Positions 35,859-49,027 are shown, counted from the stretch's first letter. The stretch is DNA of 64,000 bases from Gliomastix tumulicola (GCA_001599755.1 BCHX01000001.1:2480001-2544000); one strand, 5' to 3'. Notes: a model not told the origin generated them from the sequence alone. Made by a program: numbers and translations.

Positions 35859-38800
35859 ATGGCGGAAGGTGGTGACACCGCAGCATCAGCACAGGCACAA
35901 GGCCCGTCTCAGGGTGCTTCAAGAGGCCGGAGGGGACCTCGAGGTGGTGGCAACAGAGGCCGAGGCCGCGGTCGGGGCCAGGGTCAAGCCCGGGGACAAG
36001 GACGCGGTCAGAATCATGGACAAGCTTCGGATGCTCCATCTACTGAGCCGTCACAGCCCTCTGCTCCTCCTTCGTCGGAGGCAAACGGAGAGACTCCTTC
36101 AAGGGAGTCTCCAAGGGAGACAGCTTCGCACAGAGGCAGGAGAGGTCGGAGGGGAGGTCCACGCCAGGGAGGGAGAGGGAACGCCTCTCAAGGACCTCCC
36201 AGACCATTTGGTGGTAGAGCTTTTGGCGGTCACTTAACGTCAGAGGCCGACGGCAGCCAAGGCCCTGACCAGGACACACAGTCTCTGAATGGAGATGCCC
36301 CGGAGTTCGTCCCTGGTCAAGCTGTGCCGGCGAGAACGTTAGAATTCCCTTTGCTGCGAGTGTTTACCGAGAGAAATTTTACTGACTCGGAAATATAGGA
36401 ACAAGAGGTCCGAGGGACATAGACCACCAAAGCAACCGCACGTGAAGCCCTCGAAGTCAACTCATCCGGACATCGGGACTCGCATACACGAGGATATCGC
36501 CAATCGCAATTACGAATGCGTCATCTGTACTGATGATGTTCTTCGATCTTCCAAGATCTGGACCTGCTCGGGCTGCTGGACGGTCTTCCACCTCAAATGC
36601 GCAAAGCAATGGAATGAGAATGGGAAGAAGGCTGCCGCTGCCCGGGCCACCGAGGGACCTCAGCAAGAGCCGTACACCTGGCGTTGTCCGGCGTATAGAT
36701 GTGCGTCATCTGAGGAGCCTCACTCCTATCACTGCTGGTGTGGCAAGGACGTCAACCCCCAGCCTACGAGCGGAGCGTTGCCCCCTCATTCTTGTGGACA
36801 GACGTGCTCGAAGCCGAGGCCGACGTGCCCGCACCCTTGCTCCCTCGCGTGTCATGCTGGACCCTGCCCTCCGTGCGATGCCATGGGTCCCGAACAGTCC
36901 TGTTTCTGCGGAAAGAAGGCGTCTCAGGGGAGTTGCCGAGAGACAGACTATCAGAATGGGTGGTCTTGTCATGAGGTGTGCGGTGATCTTCTCCCCTGCG
37001 GAGAGCACATATGCGAGAAGCCTTGCCACCCTGGACTATGTGGTGACTGCGAGACTCTTATAGAGGCGCGCTGCTACTGTGGTGCTGTGCAAAAGCCGGT
37101 GCCCTGCTCAAGCCTAGACGAGCCACAGCAGTCTTACAGTCACTCGGAGAAATCCTGGTTCGAAGGCAAATTTAGCTGCGAGCAGGATCTTGTCAAGACA
37201 TACGACTGTGGTATCCATAGCACGTCGGAATCATGCCGACCTCAGGACGAGCTCCCGCCACATTGCCCCTTTTCAACCGACATCGTTTCTCACTGCCCGT
37301 GCGGCAAAACGCCACTACAAACCCTTCTTCCGGAGCCTCGGAGTTCGTGCGAGGACCCTATCCCTCACTGCGACGAGCCATGCGAGAAGCAGCTCCCGTG
37401 TGGACACCTGTGTGAGTCTAAGTGCCATCTAGGAGACTGTCCTAGCTGCTATCAGACTATGGATATCTCCTGTCGGTGCGGCCGGACCACGACGACGAGT
37501 ATCTGCCATCAGGGTCAGATCGAACACCCGCTCTGCCTACGGACGTGCCAGGCGAACATGAGCTGCGGACGTCACCGTTGCGGCGAGCACTGCTGCACGG
37601 GCGAGAAGAAGGCGGCTGAGAGAACGGCGGCACGGAAGAAGAACAGACTCGTCGGCCCTGCCCCTCCCGTCGAGGCAGAGCACATCTGTCTCAGGGTATG
37701 CGGACGCCCGCTCAAGTGCGGGAACCATGACTGCCAGCAGCTCTGTCATAGAGGCGTCTGTGGCAGTTGCCCCGAGGCTGTCTTTGAGGATATCAGCTGT
37801 GCCTGTGGCAGGACTGTTCTGCAGCCCCCTCAGCCGTGCGGAACACGCCCTCCCGAGTGCAGGTTCCAATGTCAGAAGAGGCCGCAATGCGGACATGCTG
37901 CCGTGGCACATAACTGCCATCCCAATGATACTGCATGCCCCAAGTGTCCTTACTTGACCTTTAAGCGGTGCGCATGCGGCGCAGAGGAGATTCCCAACAC
38001 ACCGTGCCATCTGCAGGAGGTTCACTGTGGCAAGGTGTGCGGGAAGAAGCTCAAGTGCGGGTACGTACTAGTAACTATCGTCTTATCTACTTCAACTCCC
38101 AGTCACTAACGAGGCTGTTCTTCTAGGCTGCACTCCTGCAAGAAGCTCTGCCACAGAGAGGGCCAGTGCGAGACAGACACCCAAGCCTGCACCCAGGTCT
38201 GCGGGAAGACGAAGATGTTCTGTGACCACTCGTGCCAGAGCTCCTGCCACGGCAACACTTGTTAGTTAGCCCCTACATCAGTCCAATCTCCTGCACATAC
38301 TGACAGCCAGAACAGCCTGCAACGAGTCTTCCCCCTGTCCCGCCAAGGTCACCATCACCTGCCCCTGCGGTGAGCACAAACAACAAGTGAAGTGCCTTGC
38401 CAGCAGCACCAACCCTACCCCTGAGCGCCTCGAGCTCAAGTGCGACGACGAGTGCCTCCGCCACGAGCGCAACCGCCGCCTCGCCGCCGCCCTCAACATC
38501 GACCCGTCCTCGCAGCTCACGGACCACATCCCCTACAGCACCGAGACGCTCGACGCCTTCCGCCCGCTCGGCAGCTGGGCCGAGACGCAGGAGCGCGAGT
38601 TCCGTGTCTTCGCGCAGAGCCCCGGCGAGGTCCGGCTGCGGTACAAGCCGGCGCCGCTGCGGCAGCGGCAGTTTCTGCATCTCCTGGCTGAGGACTTTGG
38701 GCTCGAGCACCAGAGCGAGGATCTCGGTGTTCATAGGCATGTCATTGTTTTCAAGGGGCCGAGGTTTGTGTCTGCGCCGGCGAAGACGATTACGCAGTGT

Positions 38801-39412
38801 CTCAAGATCAGGGACCAACAGGCTGCTGAAGCTGCGGCAACTGCTGCAGCGAAAGCAGTTATCGCTCCTCCTGAGGTCAGGAACGATCCCTTCAACGCGC
38901 TATTGCTCATCTCGCCACGATTCGGCCTCACCATCGACGACCTTCAAGCCGCCCTGGGCAGCGACCTCGCCACACAGCCCTCGTTCCACTTCAGCTTCGA
39001 GTTCCTGCCCACCGAGGAAGTCCTCATCCGCGCCGGCGCCCAATACTCAGCCTTCCTCTCCCCCGGCGCCGTCGAGGACACCCTCTCGACCCTCAGGGCT
39101 GCCCTCGCCGAGACCATCCGCGCCACCAAGGTCGCCGGCAACATCCTTCTCTGCCACGTCGACGGCAAGAACGACATCACGCGGCGCGAAGGCCCCAAGA
39201 AGCAGGCCGACGGCTCGGGCTGGAGCGCCGTGGCCAGCAAGGCGTCCTCGCGAGCCGACACGCCCGTACCCGCGGACCAGCAGCAGCAGCAGCAGCAGCA
39301 ACCAGCGGCGAGCTCGGGTGGCAAGCGGCTGATGCTGGGGCTGCGGAAGAAGAAGGTGGAGGCTAGCTCGGACAAGTCGTGGAGTGTCCTTGGGGGCGAC
39401 GCAGAGTGCTGA
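35859..39412 (+). CDS. NF-X1-type zinc-finger protein with RING/PHD-like and R3H-like regions
   Basis: Four exons: 35859-36337, 36399-38060, 38127-38260, 38316-39412, with introns of 61, 66 and 55 nt; phases agree, 1123 residues. The N-terminal about 160 residues are an RG/RGG-rich disordered region typical of RNA-binding proteins. A C4HC3-like RING/PHD follows at about 200-235 (CVICTDD...CSGCWTVFHLKC). A long series of NF-X1 cysteine/histidine fingers covers about 275-800 (units like LPCGEHICEKPCHPGLC). Then comes the NF-X1 post-finger block KCDDECLRHERNRRLAAAL, an R3H-like stretch (about 850-905: FLHLLAEDFGLEHQSED...RHVIVFKG), an uncharacterised C-terminal domain and a short poly-Gln run (39278-39301). 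It belongs with yeast FAP1 and human NFX1/NFXL1. Function, nuclear regulator or ribosome-linked ubiquitin ligase, is inferred. The first donor (GTTAGA) is weak but the join restores the frame. Confidence 0.9.
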
Positions 39413-40362
39413 GCGATAACGTCCGTCGCCTAGACGTTTACCTTATCGGCACTTGTATGGATGTATGGATGTATGCACGCAGAGCAGATATCAGGGACCA
39501 ACGTCCAAAGGAGCACCGTTACATCGTCCCCATTTCCCATTTTCTCGCTAGATACACCCCTAGCCTCCTGACTACATAGGTTGCTTAGGCAAGTGGCAAG
39601 CTAGCCTTGTCGTCAACATGGCGTGACCAGCCTCGAGCAGCGCCACGAGGCTATTTGTCAGCCACGCGAGACATATCTAGCCTGTTCTAAGGGCAGTAAG
39701 GAAAGAAAGAAAAAGAAACAGGACTGAAATTCGGTGGCTATTCCACAAGGTATCGTGATTCTCGCATGAAGAAGAAAAAATATGGACCGTGGGATGATCA
39801 CATGGACAGCCTTGTCTCAAAGACCCTCCCCAACTGCCGTCCACATCTCGAGGGGGTCACATGGCCCCTCTTCCATGCCACCTTCACCCACACTCTTTTC
39901 ATGGACCACACCGCCATATTCTGCAAATGCGCGTCATATCGCCCGTTTCCCGTGGTTCGGGCTGGCTGGCTATCTCTAGGTCGCCGTCATTCTGACAAAT
40001 TCGCTAAATCCGTAACAAAAAAAAAGAAAAGAAAAGAAAAAAAGTCCAAGTATAAACACTGAAGGCCGTAAAGTAAAAGGCGGAGGTTTCGTTGGTCTGA
40101 GTCTATGCAAACGTCTCCGATAAACCAGTTCTGATCCAAACAGTCGTCAAAAAAGGGGTAGTAGTTGTAGTAGTAGTAGTAGTAAAGAGGCGCCTCTGAT
40201 GGCGCGCCGCGGGCGTGTCTTGTTATTTCTTGGTCGAAGGGGGTATCAAATCATAAAAAGTCGTGGATGATGGCTGGCTTCCTACTCGTCGCTCATGCAG
40301 TTCCAGCTCTTGAGCCACTTCCAGCTGGTCTTCTTACTTCGGACGCCTCCCCTCTCGAATTG
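39413..40362. other. convergent spacer, 3' regions of the NF-X1-type and BEM46-type genes
   Basis: Both flanking genes end here. A-rich tracts occur at about 39699-39720 and 40015-40045, and a GTA microsatellite at 40158-40184. No gene recognised. Confidence 0.5.
40158..40184. repeat. (GTA)n microsatellite
   Basis: About eight GTA trinucleotides with one interruption, in the 3' flank of the BEM46-type gene. Confidence 0.85.
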
Positions 40363-41708
40363 CTATAAGCGATCCTTCTCCCTCGGCTTGTCCCTCGTGA
40401 CGTCCGTCATGAAGTCGGCGATGGCCTCGAAGTAACCCTCCTCCAGGACGCTCGAGTTGTGGTCGCCGCCGGGGAACGGTCTCCACTTCTTCTTGGAGAC
40501 GCAGAGGTCGTAGAGCTGGCGCATGTGAGTCGGTCTGCAGATAAGGCCCGTCGTTAGTTCCACGGTGTTCTGGACGGTAGTGGGCGGGGTGGTATTGGAT
40601 ATCAGGCTAAGAGACAAGGCCGAAGCTTGCGTCTTTGGGGGTCAGGGAGTGAATATAGCACGTCTAATCATGATCCCGGAAGGATTTAGATTTTGTGGGT
40701 GGTTGCTAGTTCGATCATCACGAGAGCAAGGAAGATACCAAGATGGGGATGATGCCCCGGGACATGACTTACGGCACAATCTCGTCCTGCAGGCCACTGA
40801 GGAACAGGACGGGCACTTCGGTGATGCTAGGGAGCATCGACTCACTCGGCCAGACTTGGTGGCAGAGCAGAGTCAGGTACTTGGCCGGAGGGATCACAGA
40901 AGGGATGAGCTTCCGCATAGAGAGGAAGGTGTTCTCCAAGACGAGCCCGGCAATATCGCCCTGGCTCTGATTCTTGGCCACCAGCCGGATGCTCACAGCC
41001 CCGCCCAGACTCTGGCCGTAGATGATGTACTGGTGCTCGCTCGTCTCGGAGCGCGACCGCAGGTAGTCGAGGGCGGTCTGGGCGTCGAGGTTGAGCCCAG
41101 CCTCATCCGGCTCGCCGGTGGAGGCGCCGTAGCCGCGGTATTCGAGCATGAAGACGTTGCAGCCGACCATGTTGACGAGCATGCGTGCGATCGGCAGGCG
41201 GTGGCCAATGTTCCCTGCGTTACCGTGGAACATGAGGACGGTCACCTGGGAGTTGGCCGTGCCCCGTGGGCCGCGGATGTAGAAGGCTGACAGTCTCTCG
41301 CCATCTTCGGTGGGTATGAGCAGTTCCTCGAAGTCTTTGATGCCAAATTGCGACGGTTGCGGAACCTCTGTTCGTGAGCCCGGGGGCATGTGAGACGGGT
41401 AGATCAGAGCTCTGTTGGGCGGACCATGGTTAGCTTCGGCAGACGAGAGGGGGGAGGCAGCGACAAGACGGTGCACATACTTTTGTTTGAAGTAGAGGAG
41501 GGTGGTGAGCGCAGCGGCGATACCCTTTCCACGTGGTCAGTCTGGGGTCACAGGGATTGCACAAGTAGCGCGAGGCGGAAGAGGGCCGGCGTACCGTGGA
41601 AGCCAGGGCTGGCAACCTCATGTATCCCCCAACAGTGCTCAAGGCCTGCACGGTCTGGTCGAAGTAGGCACTCATCATGGAGGGAGCAGGTTGGTTGTTC
41701 TCGGACAT
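40363..41708 (-). CDS. BEM46/ABHD13-type membrane-anchored alpha/beta hydrolase
   Basis: Four exons: 41708-41595, 41524-41481, 41411-40773, 40534-40363; introns 70, 69 and 238 nt, phases consistent, 322 residues. An N-terminal hydrophobic stretch (about 28-50) is a membrane anchor. The hydrolase domain shows VLMFHGNAGNIGHRLP (oxyanion-hole region), LEYRGYGASTGEP, nucleophile elbow GQSLGG (Ser187), LSGLQDEIVP (Asp262) and GGDHNSS (His291), a complete catalytic triad. This is the BEM46/Bem46 family, which in Neurospora is tied to ER/eisosome-associated sites and hyphal polarity; the natural substrate is unknown. The acceptor of intron 1 (GGAAAG) is unusual, but the join is the only one preserving the frame. 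Confidence 0.9.
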
Positions 41709-44700
41709 GGAGGATCGCACAGCCATCGACGGCGGCCCGGCAGTCGATTCGAAGAGGCAGTCGTTTTTGTCGTGGGCAGACGCAATGGCGAGAGATCGGA
41801 CGGAAAATGAGGGGGTCCAGCTCAGAGGATTGTTGAGTCCATTGGGAGGGGACGAGACGGTGCCGGAACTATCACGGGGGACGCAGGAAAGACGAGGCGT
41901 ACTCAGCACCGGCTGGAGCTGAGCATGGTGCAGCTACTTGGGGCAAGAGCAAAACAAAAGCAGAGAAGAAGAGCAAAGCAGAGCAGAGCAGGCTCTGTCG
42001 GAGAATTGGTCAAGGTTTTGTTGGCAGGGCAGAGAGTCATGGATAAGATGATCCCCACCTGCAGGCACTGACAGTGTGTCGGTGAAGCTGTCCGGGGTGG
42101 AGCTTTAGAAGGGGGGGCTTCTGTATTTTGGGCCGAGGATCCATCAACTGCGGTGAGTGACGGTGATTGCTTTGCTTGGGGAGTCGCCTGTACCTCATGG
42201 TGAGGTGAGGAAGGGCTACAGCGCAGGTATACAGTACCTGGGCCATGAGTCGGACGAAATCGCATTGACAGTGCAGCATCGTGAATGACAGCCACCTCAA
42301 ATTGGGTGCCAATACCGCCGTACCTTAGACTGCACAGCTCCAGGCTGGAAGGGACGGAGGAGGCGACGGAGCGGATCTCTCGCCTCGGGCATGGGGAACG
42401 GAACGCATGGAAGTCGTGGCAGTCTGTGAAGCAGAGCCAGGTACTAAAGTGCCTGCAGCATGCAAGCCCAGCGCCGTGGTTCTGATACCTGCTCCGTCCT
42501 GCCTAGCCCCGATGTGCTGGACGCCAACTCGGTGCCTGCATCACCTGCAGTTCCGTACCTGACGCTGACACGCTCAGGAGAGTATGGGGGGATTTGGGCA
42601 GCCCCAGACGCCCGACGTGAAGCTCTCTCTGCCCGGACAATTGCATTCCTCCCCTCTCTTGCCCATCCCGCACTCCAGAGGCAGCCAGGCGAGCACTATA
42701 TTACTCGCGTCTTTTGCTATAGGTGCCATAACTTGTTTTAGCGTCCCTTCAAGCCCGAGACAGCTCAGGTCACTCTTTGCTTGACCTTCCAGAAGGAGGC
42801 CCTGTCTGTCTAGGACAAGGCTCAAGAGGGCCGACACGGGACACCTCGGGTGTGCAGGAATCGAGATCCGTATCTTCACCCATTTCCGCTGAGCATGATA
42901 ATATAGCATGATGGCATGATGGCGTCCCCTAGTCTGCTCGAGAAACAGGTAGAGGCGCCACTAGCGAGACACGAGCAAGACAGCCACAACTGGGTGCGCG
43001 CACTGGAGCCCTCCCTCAGCTGAGAGCGCGGCATCGGAGACGGGCAGGTCGCTTCCCCCCGAGGTCAAGGTCCAGGGGGGGAAACGAAACATGTCAGGGC
43101 ATGGCCGCGCATAGCTGCATCGGGTTCGAGATGCCCGTGTGTGAGAGATGTGACGGCGATGGGACGTGACAGACGGGACGTGCGTGGTCACGGAGCTTCC
43201 AGAAGGCCCAAGCGAAGCCTCACGTCTGGTCAGAGCAGGCCGATCAGCTGGAAGTCGGATCCCACTAGCAGATAATGGCAGGTAATGATCAAGAAGGCTC
43301 GTGGGTGGCATGTAACCTGCCAGGACGGGGCGCACCACCCGTTTGCTCCCCAGCACTCCTCCATGTCCAAAGATGGTCTGGATGTCATGAACACAATGTC
43401 TCTCTTATCCATCCACCATCCGTGGGCTCACCATCCTGTTCGAACAATTCCAAAAACTGCTCGCATGACCTCCCATTCCCCCTCGCAGACCCCGACATAG
43501 TATTATCCAAAGTCCAAGGATGGCCCCTGAAACATGTCTCGTCTCAAACCCACCCCATGTTTCGCACCTCCCTCGTGTATACGAGCACTAGGCGCAGAGG
43601 ATCGCGCCGCGAGGGCAAGGACTCAAGGAGAACGGGGAAGGGGAATGAATATCCCAGGGCACAGGTGCGCGACAAATCTCATTGGTCAATAGGGCGCTCA
43701 ACCGCTTCAACCCCTTTGCACGTCAGACCTCGATTGGGCAGCATCTCGCCAGGTCGGGAGGGCCCTCATCCCTACCACCTACCCAAAAACAGCATCACAT
43801 CGGGGGGGCACAGGCCAGATCCCCATCCTCCTGCTTGGGCGGCATTGCTCCGTTAGGAGGGCAGGCCGATGCACTCGCACAGCAGCATTGAGGCATGGCT
43901 GGAAGGGAAGATCGTTGTGGGGTTTGGCCGACCGATCACGTATCATGTGGGAGGACTATCGCATGATTGACCACTGACCTGCCTGTGATTTGGAAGACGA
44001 TATCACGATCCTCAGCACCGCGCACATCATTATGCAAGGAGAGACACACCACACCTCCCTCGCATGAGCTATAGGTAGGGAGAGGCAGGAGGCACAGCAT
44101 GAACTACTGCTATATTGTTGCATTGAGGGGGTGGCAAGGAAGGTCGGTCGGGTAATAGCACACTCCGTACATTCGTCCTCGGAGCGAAGAGACTCGGAAT
44201 GGGCAGCTGGTGAGTCTCGTCTAAGACAGGTGACATGCCAGGAGAGACACGGCCATGGTCCATAGCGTGATGTGACTCAGGTGCAGTATAAGCTTGAAAA
44301 GCTCTCACGTCGTTCAAACACTCTGGTCCCGCCAGGGCATCTCTGCGGCGAAACATTGAACAGAAATTTGCCACTCGGGCAGCCACTGCCATGGCTCAGG
44401 TAGCAAACCGGAAACCTGCGTGCTGGCTGAGGGCTAGCAAACATCGATTATCCCAGTTGCGTGAGGGGTTTGCGTCGCAATCAACGAGGCTAGCGAGAGA
44501 GCAAGGGAGACGGAGCGAAGACCAGTGCAGCGATGATAATGGCGATCCCCGTTTTAGCTCGCGCGTCCAGGAGGTGATGCTCATGTCCCTCGTTGGTCGT
44601 GTAAGTCCAAGACAGTGGCAGCGAGCTATCGGCATCAGCACCAAGGATTGAGTGCTAAGACGACCCCTCACATGTGACCCAAGAAAGTAAATGAGCTTCC

Positions 44701-46196
44701 CGTTTATAGACGTGTCGCAGCCAATCAACGCGCCCGGCTGTCTCATCTTTTGGCAGTTGGCGCGTGGTGGCTGTGGAGCAGCGCCGCTGAAGGAGGGGCG
44801 TGGCTGTAGTCAAGGAGTCGCTGGCGTCCAGATTATGAAGCAATCACCAGACAGCGAAGACTGAGGAGCAAACAGGTGATAGATTAAAATAACACAAGCA
44901 GACGCCCGTCGCTGCGGGTGTGCACCTGCATCTGCACGTACGTATGCACCCGCCTCGTTTCCGTGGCGGGCGTGTTGACAGTCCACAGATCAACAACAAT
45001 AACAACAGCATCTCACATAGGTACGAGGTCGAGATGCACAGCGCAGAAATGTTCGGTGATGCCTCAAGTGTCGTGTCGTCCATTCCTGTCCAAGTACAGA
45101 TACAGTCATCATGCAACTGATAGTTTGGCGGGGTAGTGCATCCCCTGCTGCCCTGCTATTTGACCGTCTCAGTGTCTGATGTCTGGGAACAGTCGCTTAG
45201 ACAGCAAGCAGGAGCCCTGGGCATCCCTGCCTCAGAAGCACCTGCACACTTCAGGTCTGTTTGGAACGGGTGTACCTGTACAAGTGCCTTCCTTACCTGG
45301 GCCTGTCATGATTACAACGCTCCGATACACAGCCCACCCTCCACGACACCACACCATCTTTCCAGACGGCGTAATTTCTTTCGTTTTTTGACCCCTTTGG
45401 GCTTATTGACTTTCCCGTTCGTGTTGGCTTGTTTACATGCCCTCATTTCGCAGTCCGCGCCGCCGCCGCCTCGCGCCTGTCTCGTTAATCGTGCTATTTT
45501 CATCCTGCCTGCCCTGCTCTGTGCCTTCCCTCCCCACCAGCTCATCCATCCCGCCTTGCCTATCTGGGTGTAGGTACCAGTACTTCCCGGGCGAGAAAAA
45601 CACACAGACATTTCAGACGCCTCTGTTTTGATTTTCGCCAGAACCCAGACATCGTCAGAAACTTCAAAAAATTTCACCACCAGAGCTGTGATTTTCATCC
45701 TGCACTGCCGATCTGTCGCTCGCGCTGCCCGTCGCACACACGGATTTACCCTTAGGGCTCTTCCAGACCCGCGTCACCGGCAACAACCCGTCTGCGAATG
45801 AAAATTTTTCCTGTTTGCTGTCGTCGAATAGCAGACTCCGGACTTTCACTCCGCCTCACTGTCTGGTCTTGTGCTTCTGCTGCTGGCGGGCGGGTGCAGA
45901 CAATCTGACCGCCAACCACTCAGCGACGAGCACATCTGCACAGTCGCCCGAAAAAAGAAAAAAATACCACAGGCGGATTCCATTTCCACTGGCAAACGCC
46001 GTTAAATACCGCGGCCCAGAGCAGTCGCCCCAGGCCCTCCGTCTCGGCTCAGTCATCACCAACCAGTCTCAGCTCAGAGCAAAGCAAGCAAGCGCCGCAG
46101 AGGATCAGAACTGTGCAGAGCAAAACACTGCCCAATTTGCATCGACTCGACGCCCAATCACCCTCTCATCAATCACCCTCAGAGACTCCATCCACA
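41709..46196. other. 4.5-kb gene-free divergent spacer
   Basis: It lies between the start codons of the BEM46-type (minus) and LYAR-type (plus) genes. The longest open frames (for example 43275-43856 and 45136-45573) have no family resemblance. A CT-rich leader with A-rich interruptions is visible about 45350-46190, fitting the LYAR-type promoter and 5' untranslated region. No tRNA, rRNA or transposon features found. Confidence 0.45.
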
Positions 46197-48284
46197 ATGG
46201 TCTCGTTCTCGTGTGAGGTACGTTGGTATTTGATCTTTTGTTGATATGTCTTGCTTCCTTCAAGCAGGTCTGCTGCTCGTCAGCATTCCGAGCCCTTACT
46301 TAGGTCCATACCCTCCCTCCCTCCCTCCTCTACGTTGCACTCTTGGCTTGACTCTGAGTCTCAAGACCTCCCTCACCCTTGTCCATCCCCATACTCTCTC
46401 GAGACTCTTCGGGCCACATCCCTTACCTGAGGGCCCATCTCTTACCGACACCCCCTGCCCTCCTTGCTCAAGCGGCACGCTCCCCTTCATGCCACTGCTA
46501 GTGCTTTCCATTAGCCACTATATCCCAATTCCATCCCACCACAATCATCCCGCTGTTTCCATCATACCATCCATATCCATCCATTCAGCCCTCCATCTCT
46601 CCCTCCTCGCCCCCCCAGACCTGCCAGTCCTGACATCACTCCTGACGCCAACACTCCCAACACACACACCCTCTTCCCTGCCCCTGGCACTACCCATTGC
46701 AAGCGACCAAGCAAAGCATGAAGCACATGCATCCCTACCCGCTGATCGTCTTGCCCACTCCCACTCCCACTCCCACTCCCACTCCCCTGGCCTCTGCCCT
46801 CTAGCCGCTCGACCCTCCGTTCCTATCCCTCTTCTTACATATACATATCTCGCCCCTTCCCTTCTGTCAAACCAACTCCACCCCTTTGCATCGTTGTTCA
46901 ACTTCACCCTCAAGCATCTTTCCTCGACAGACCAATAACCAGTTGCAAACAGTCGTGCGGGGATATCCTCACCAAGAAGAAGCTTGACCCTCACCGCAAT
47001 CGTTGCCACGGCGCCACCTTCACCTGCATTGATTGCATGGTTCACTTCCCGGGCACCAATTATCGATCCCATACGGTACGTTTCGCCTGGCACACTCTTG
47101 CCCCCTCATGTTGCCTGCCCTTCTTGCTGACCGACCCCCAGAGTTGCATGACAGAGGACCAAAAGTACCAAGGCGCCCTGTACAAAGAGAAGAACAAGAA
47201 GCAAAAGATCTCCAACAACACCACAAACCAAGAACACCAGACGGCGGCCAACATGTCGCAGCAGCAGCACCACCACGCCTACGTCGAGGATGTAGAGGAG
47301 ACATGGAGGGATTATCAAGGCCAGACCGAGGATGAGAGGTCGCCTACAGATCTGCCTCCCGAGGCACCAACACCGCCAGCTGCAGTTGAGGACGACCACT
47401 TCAACGTTTTCGACTTTCTTGTGGCCACCGGCCAGACCCCCAGCCAGACCCCAAATGCCTCCAATGTCAACCTTATCCACGAGGAGAAAAAGGAACTGGA
47501 GCCCAGTGAGAGTACCTCGCTCGTCCGTTACGAATACAACAGCGAGGAGTACCTGGACCCTACAAGCCTGATTGAAGAACCCAAGGCTCTTGTCCAATAC
47601 GGCGCCGGTTCCTACGAAACACCGGCTCCCGTCAAGACGAGCAAGAGAGGTGAGAAGTCAGACAAGAAGAGGAAGCATCTCCACGTTGAGGTTCCCGGCG
47701 ACCAGGTCATGACAGATGCCCCGCCCGTTCTTCACTCTGGTCTCACTGGTGGGCTCAAGGGCCTCATGAAACTCCCGCCATCCCCTGGCGACTCCGGTGC
47801 CGACGCCAACGACGCGTCGCCGGCTAGCCCTCTTAAGAAGACCAAGCATTCGAAGCACTCGAAGCACGGCCAGATTAGCAACAGCATTTTCGGCATGATC
47901 ACCAGCGGCGGCAAGTCATCCACCAAGAGCAAGAAGCGCAAGACGAGCAAGACGAGCAAGAAGAGCAGCTCCTCTCGTCACCACCGCGAGAAGAGCCCTA
48001 AGCTCATCGACTACCGCAACGGAGCCAAGGAGTCCAACGACAAGAACGAAGAGGGTCAGATGATTCTCTTCAAGCCTCGGGCCGACGTGTTCTTCAACTA
48101 CGTCAACAAGGGCCCCGACAGCGAGCGCGGGTGCAGCATGAACAAGGCGCTGAAGCGTTTCTACCGTGAGCGCCAGGCCGCCGGCACCAGCATGTCCAAG
48201 CACATGGAAGAGAAGGAGCTTTGGCGCTCTCTTCGTCTGCGCCGCAACGAGCGGGGAGAGATTGTTCTATTCTCTGTAGAGTAG
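46197..48284 (+). CDS. LYAR-type zinc-finger (cell-growth-regulating nucleolar) protein
   Basis: Three exons: 46197-46217 (21 nt), 46953-47075, 47142-48284, giving 428 residues. The N-terminal about 50 residues form the two LYAR C2HC-type fingers: FSCESCGD...LDPHRNRC, then FTCIDCMVHFPG...YRSHTSCMTEDQKY, the family signature. The remainder is acidic to basic low complexity with several nuclear-localisation-like Lys runs (KSDKKRKH; KSKKRKTSKTSKK). A conserved-looking C-terminus begins about residue 355 (ADVFFNYVNKGPDSERGC). LYAR proteins act in nucleolar pre-rRNA processing; this is by family. The first intron is 735 nt, far longer than any other here. The second (66 nt) is a multiple of three without a stop, so its retention would stay in frame. 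Confidence 0.88.
46754..46787. repeat. (CCCACT)n hexanucleotide repeat inside the LYAR intron
   Basis: About five and a half perfect copies of CCCACT in the strongly CT-rich first intron of the LYAR-type gene, seen directly. Confidence 0.9.
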
Positions 48285-49027
48285 AGGAAAACATCTCCCC
48301 CTCTGTTGGGCGTGTAAGACTTCCTGTTACGATATGAAGGGGTAGACCGGAGTTGAGCGACATGATACCTTGATTTACTTTACTTTGCTTTACTGGGACC
48401 ACCATCTATTTCTCATCTTATTCGGCGAAACAGATACCTCGAGTCATCTCTTTCTGCCTAATCGATGTCCATCTTCCATCATTTGGCAAGGATAGATATC
48501 ATTTTCTTCTACAACGACGTTCTGGCTGGCACACAGCCTAGGACTTCCAAGCGGGTCTTGGACAAGTCGGGGATGAGTGGCATGTTGTACGAGCAAGACG
48601 TGTACCATTTGCCATTGGTCTACCGAGGCAGGATGGCCTGTCTCTTATTCTGGAGAGGATCACTTCTCCGATGTTCCTTGACACCTTTATTTTCTTTCTT
48701 TCTCATCTCCTTTGTCCGAGCTTCATCGCTGTGCTTTTGACAACCTTGAACCGAGACCTGACTTGCGGGGGAAACCAAAACGGGAGGCAAGAGAGAGCAA
48801 TTATTAATGATGATGGGGGCGGCAGAACTTATGATACCATTGGGAAGGGCGGAGAGCACACTGAATATCCAACGAGCAATGATTTAAAATGTTTTTTACC
48901 TCTTCACCTCGCCAGAGTGTTGGTGCCATTGTGTCTGATTAGACAGATAGATGTACAGTGTCCATGGGTACTTGTTCATTTTCAACTGGCCTAACGTCGT
49001 TTGCGACATCTAAACATTTATGTGTAT
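48285..49027. other. convergent spacer between the LYAR-type gene and PEX10
   Basis: The two genes end facing each other, so this holds both 3' regions. It is T-rich about 48660-48720 and AT-rich about 48790-48900. No gene recognised. Confidence 0.5.

Noticed and set aside
43110..43140. second B-box-like sequence (GGGTTCGAGATGC) with a short hairpin
   Set aside because: The hairpin loop is not a tRNA T loop and no other arms pair.
43275..43856. 193-codon plus-strand open frame in the BEM46/LYAR spacer
   Set aside because: Composition and sequence look random, with no family resemblance.
46246..46938. 230-codon plus-strand open frame within the first LYAR intron
   Set aside because: CT-rich DNA seldom forms stop codons; the translation is P/S/L/T/H only, and treating it as exon would break the conserved zinc finger.
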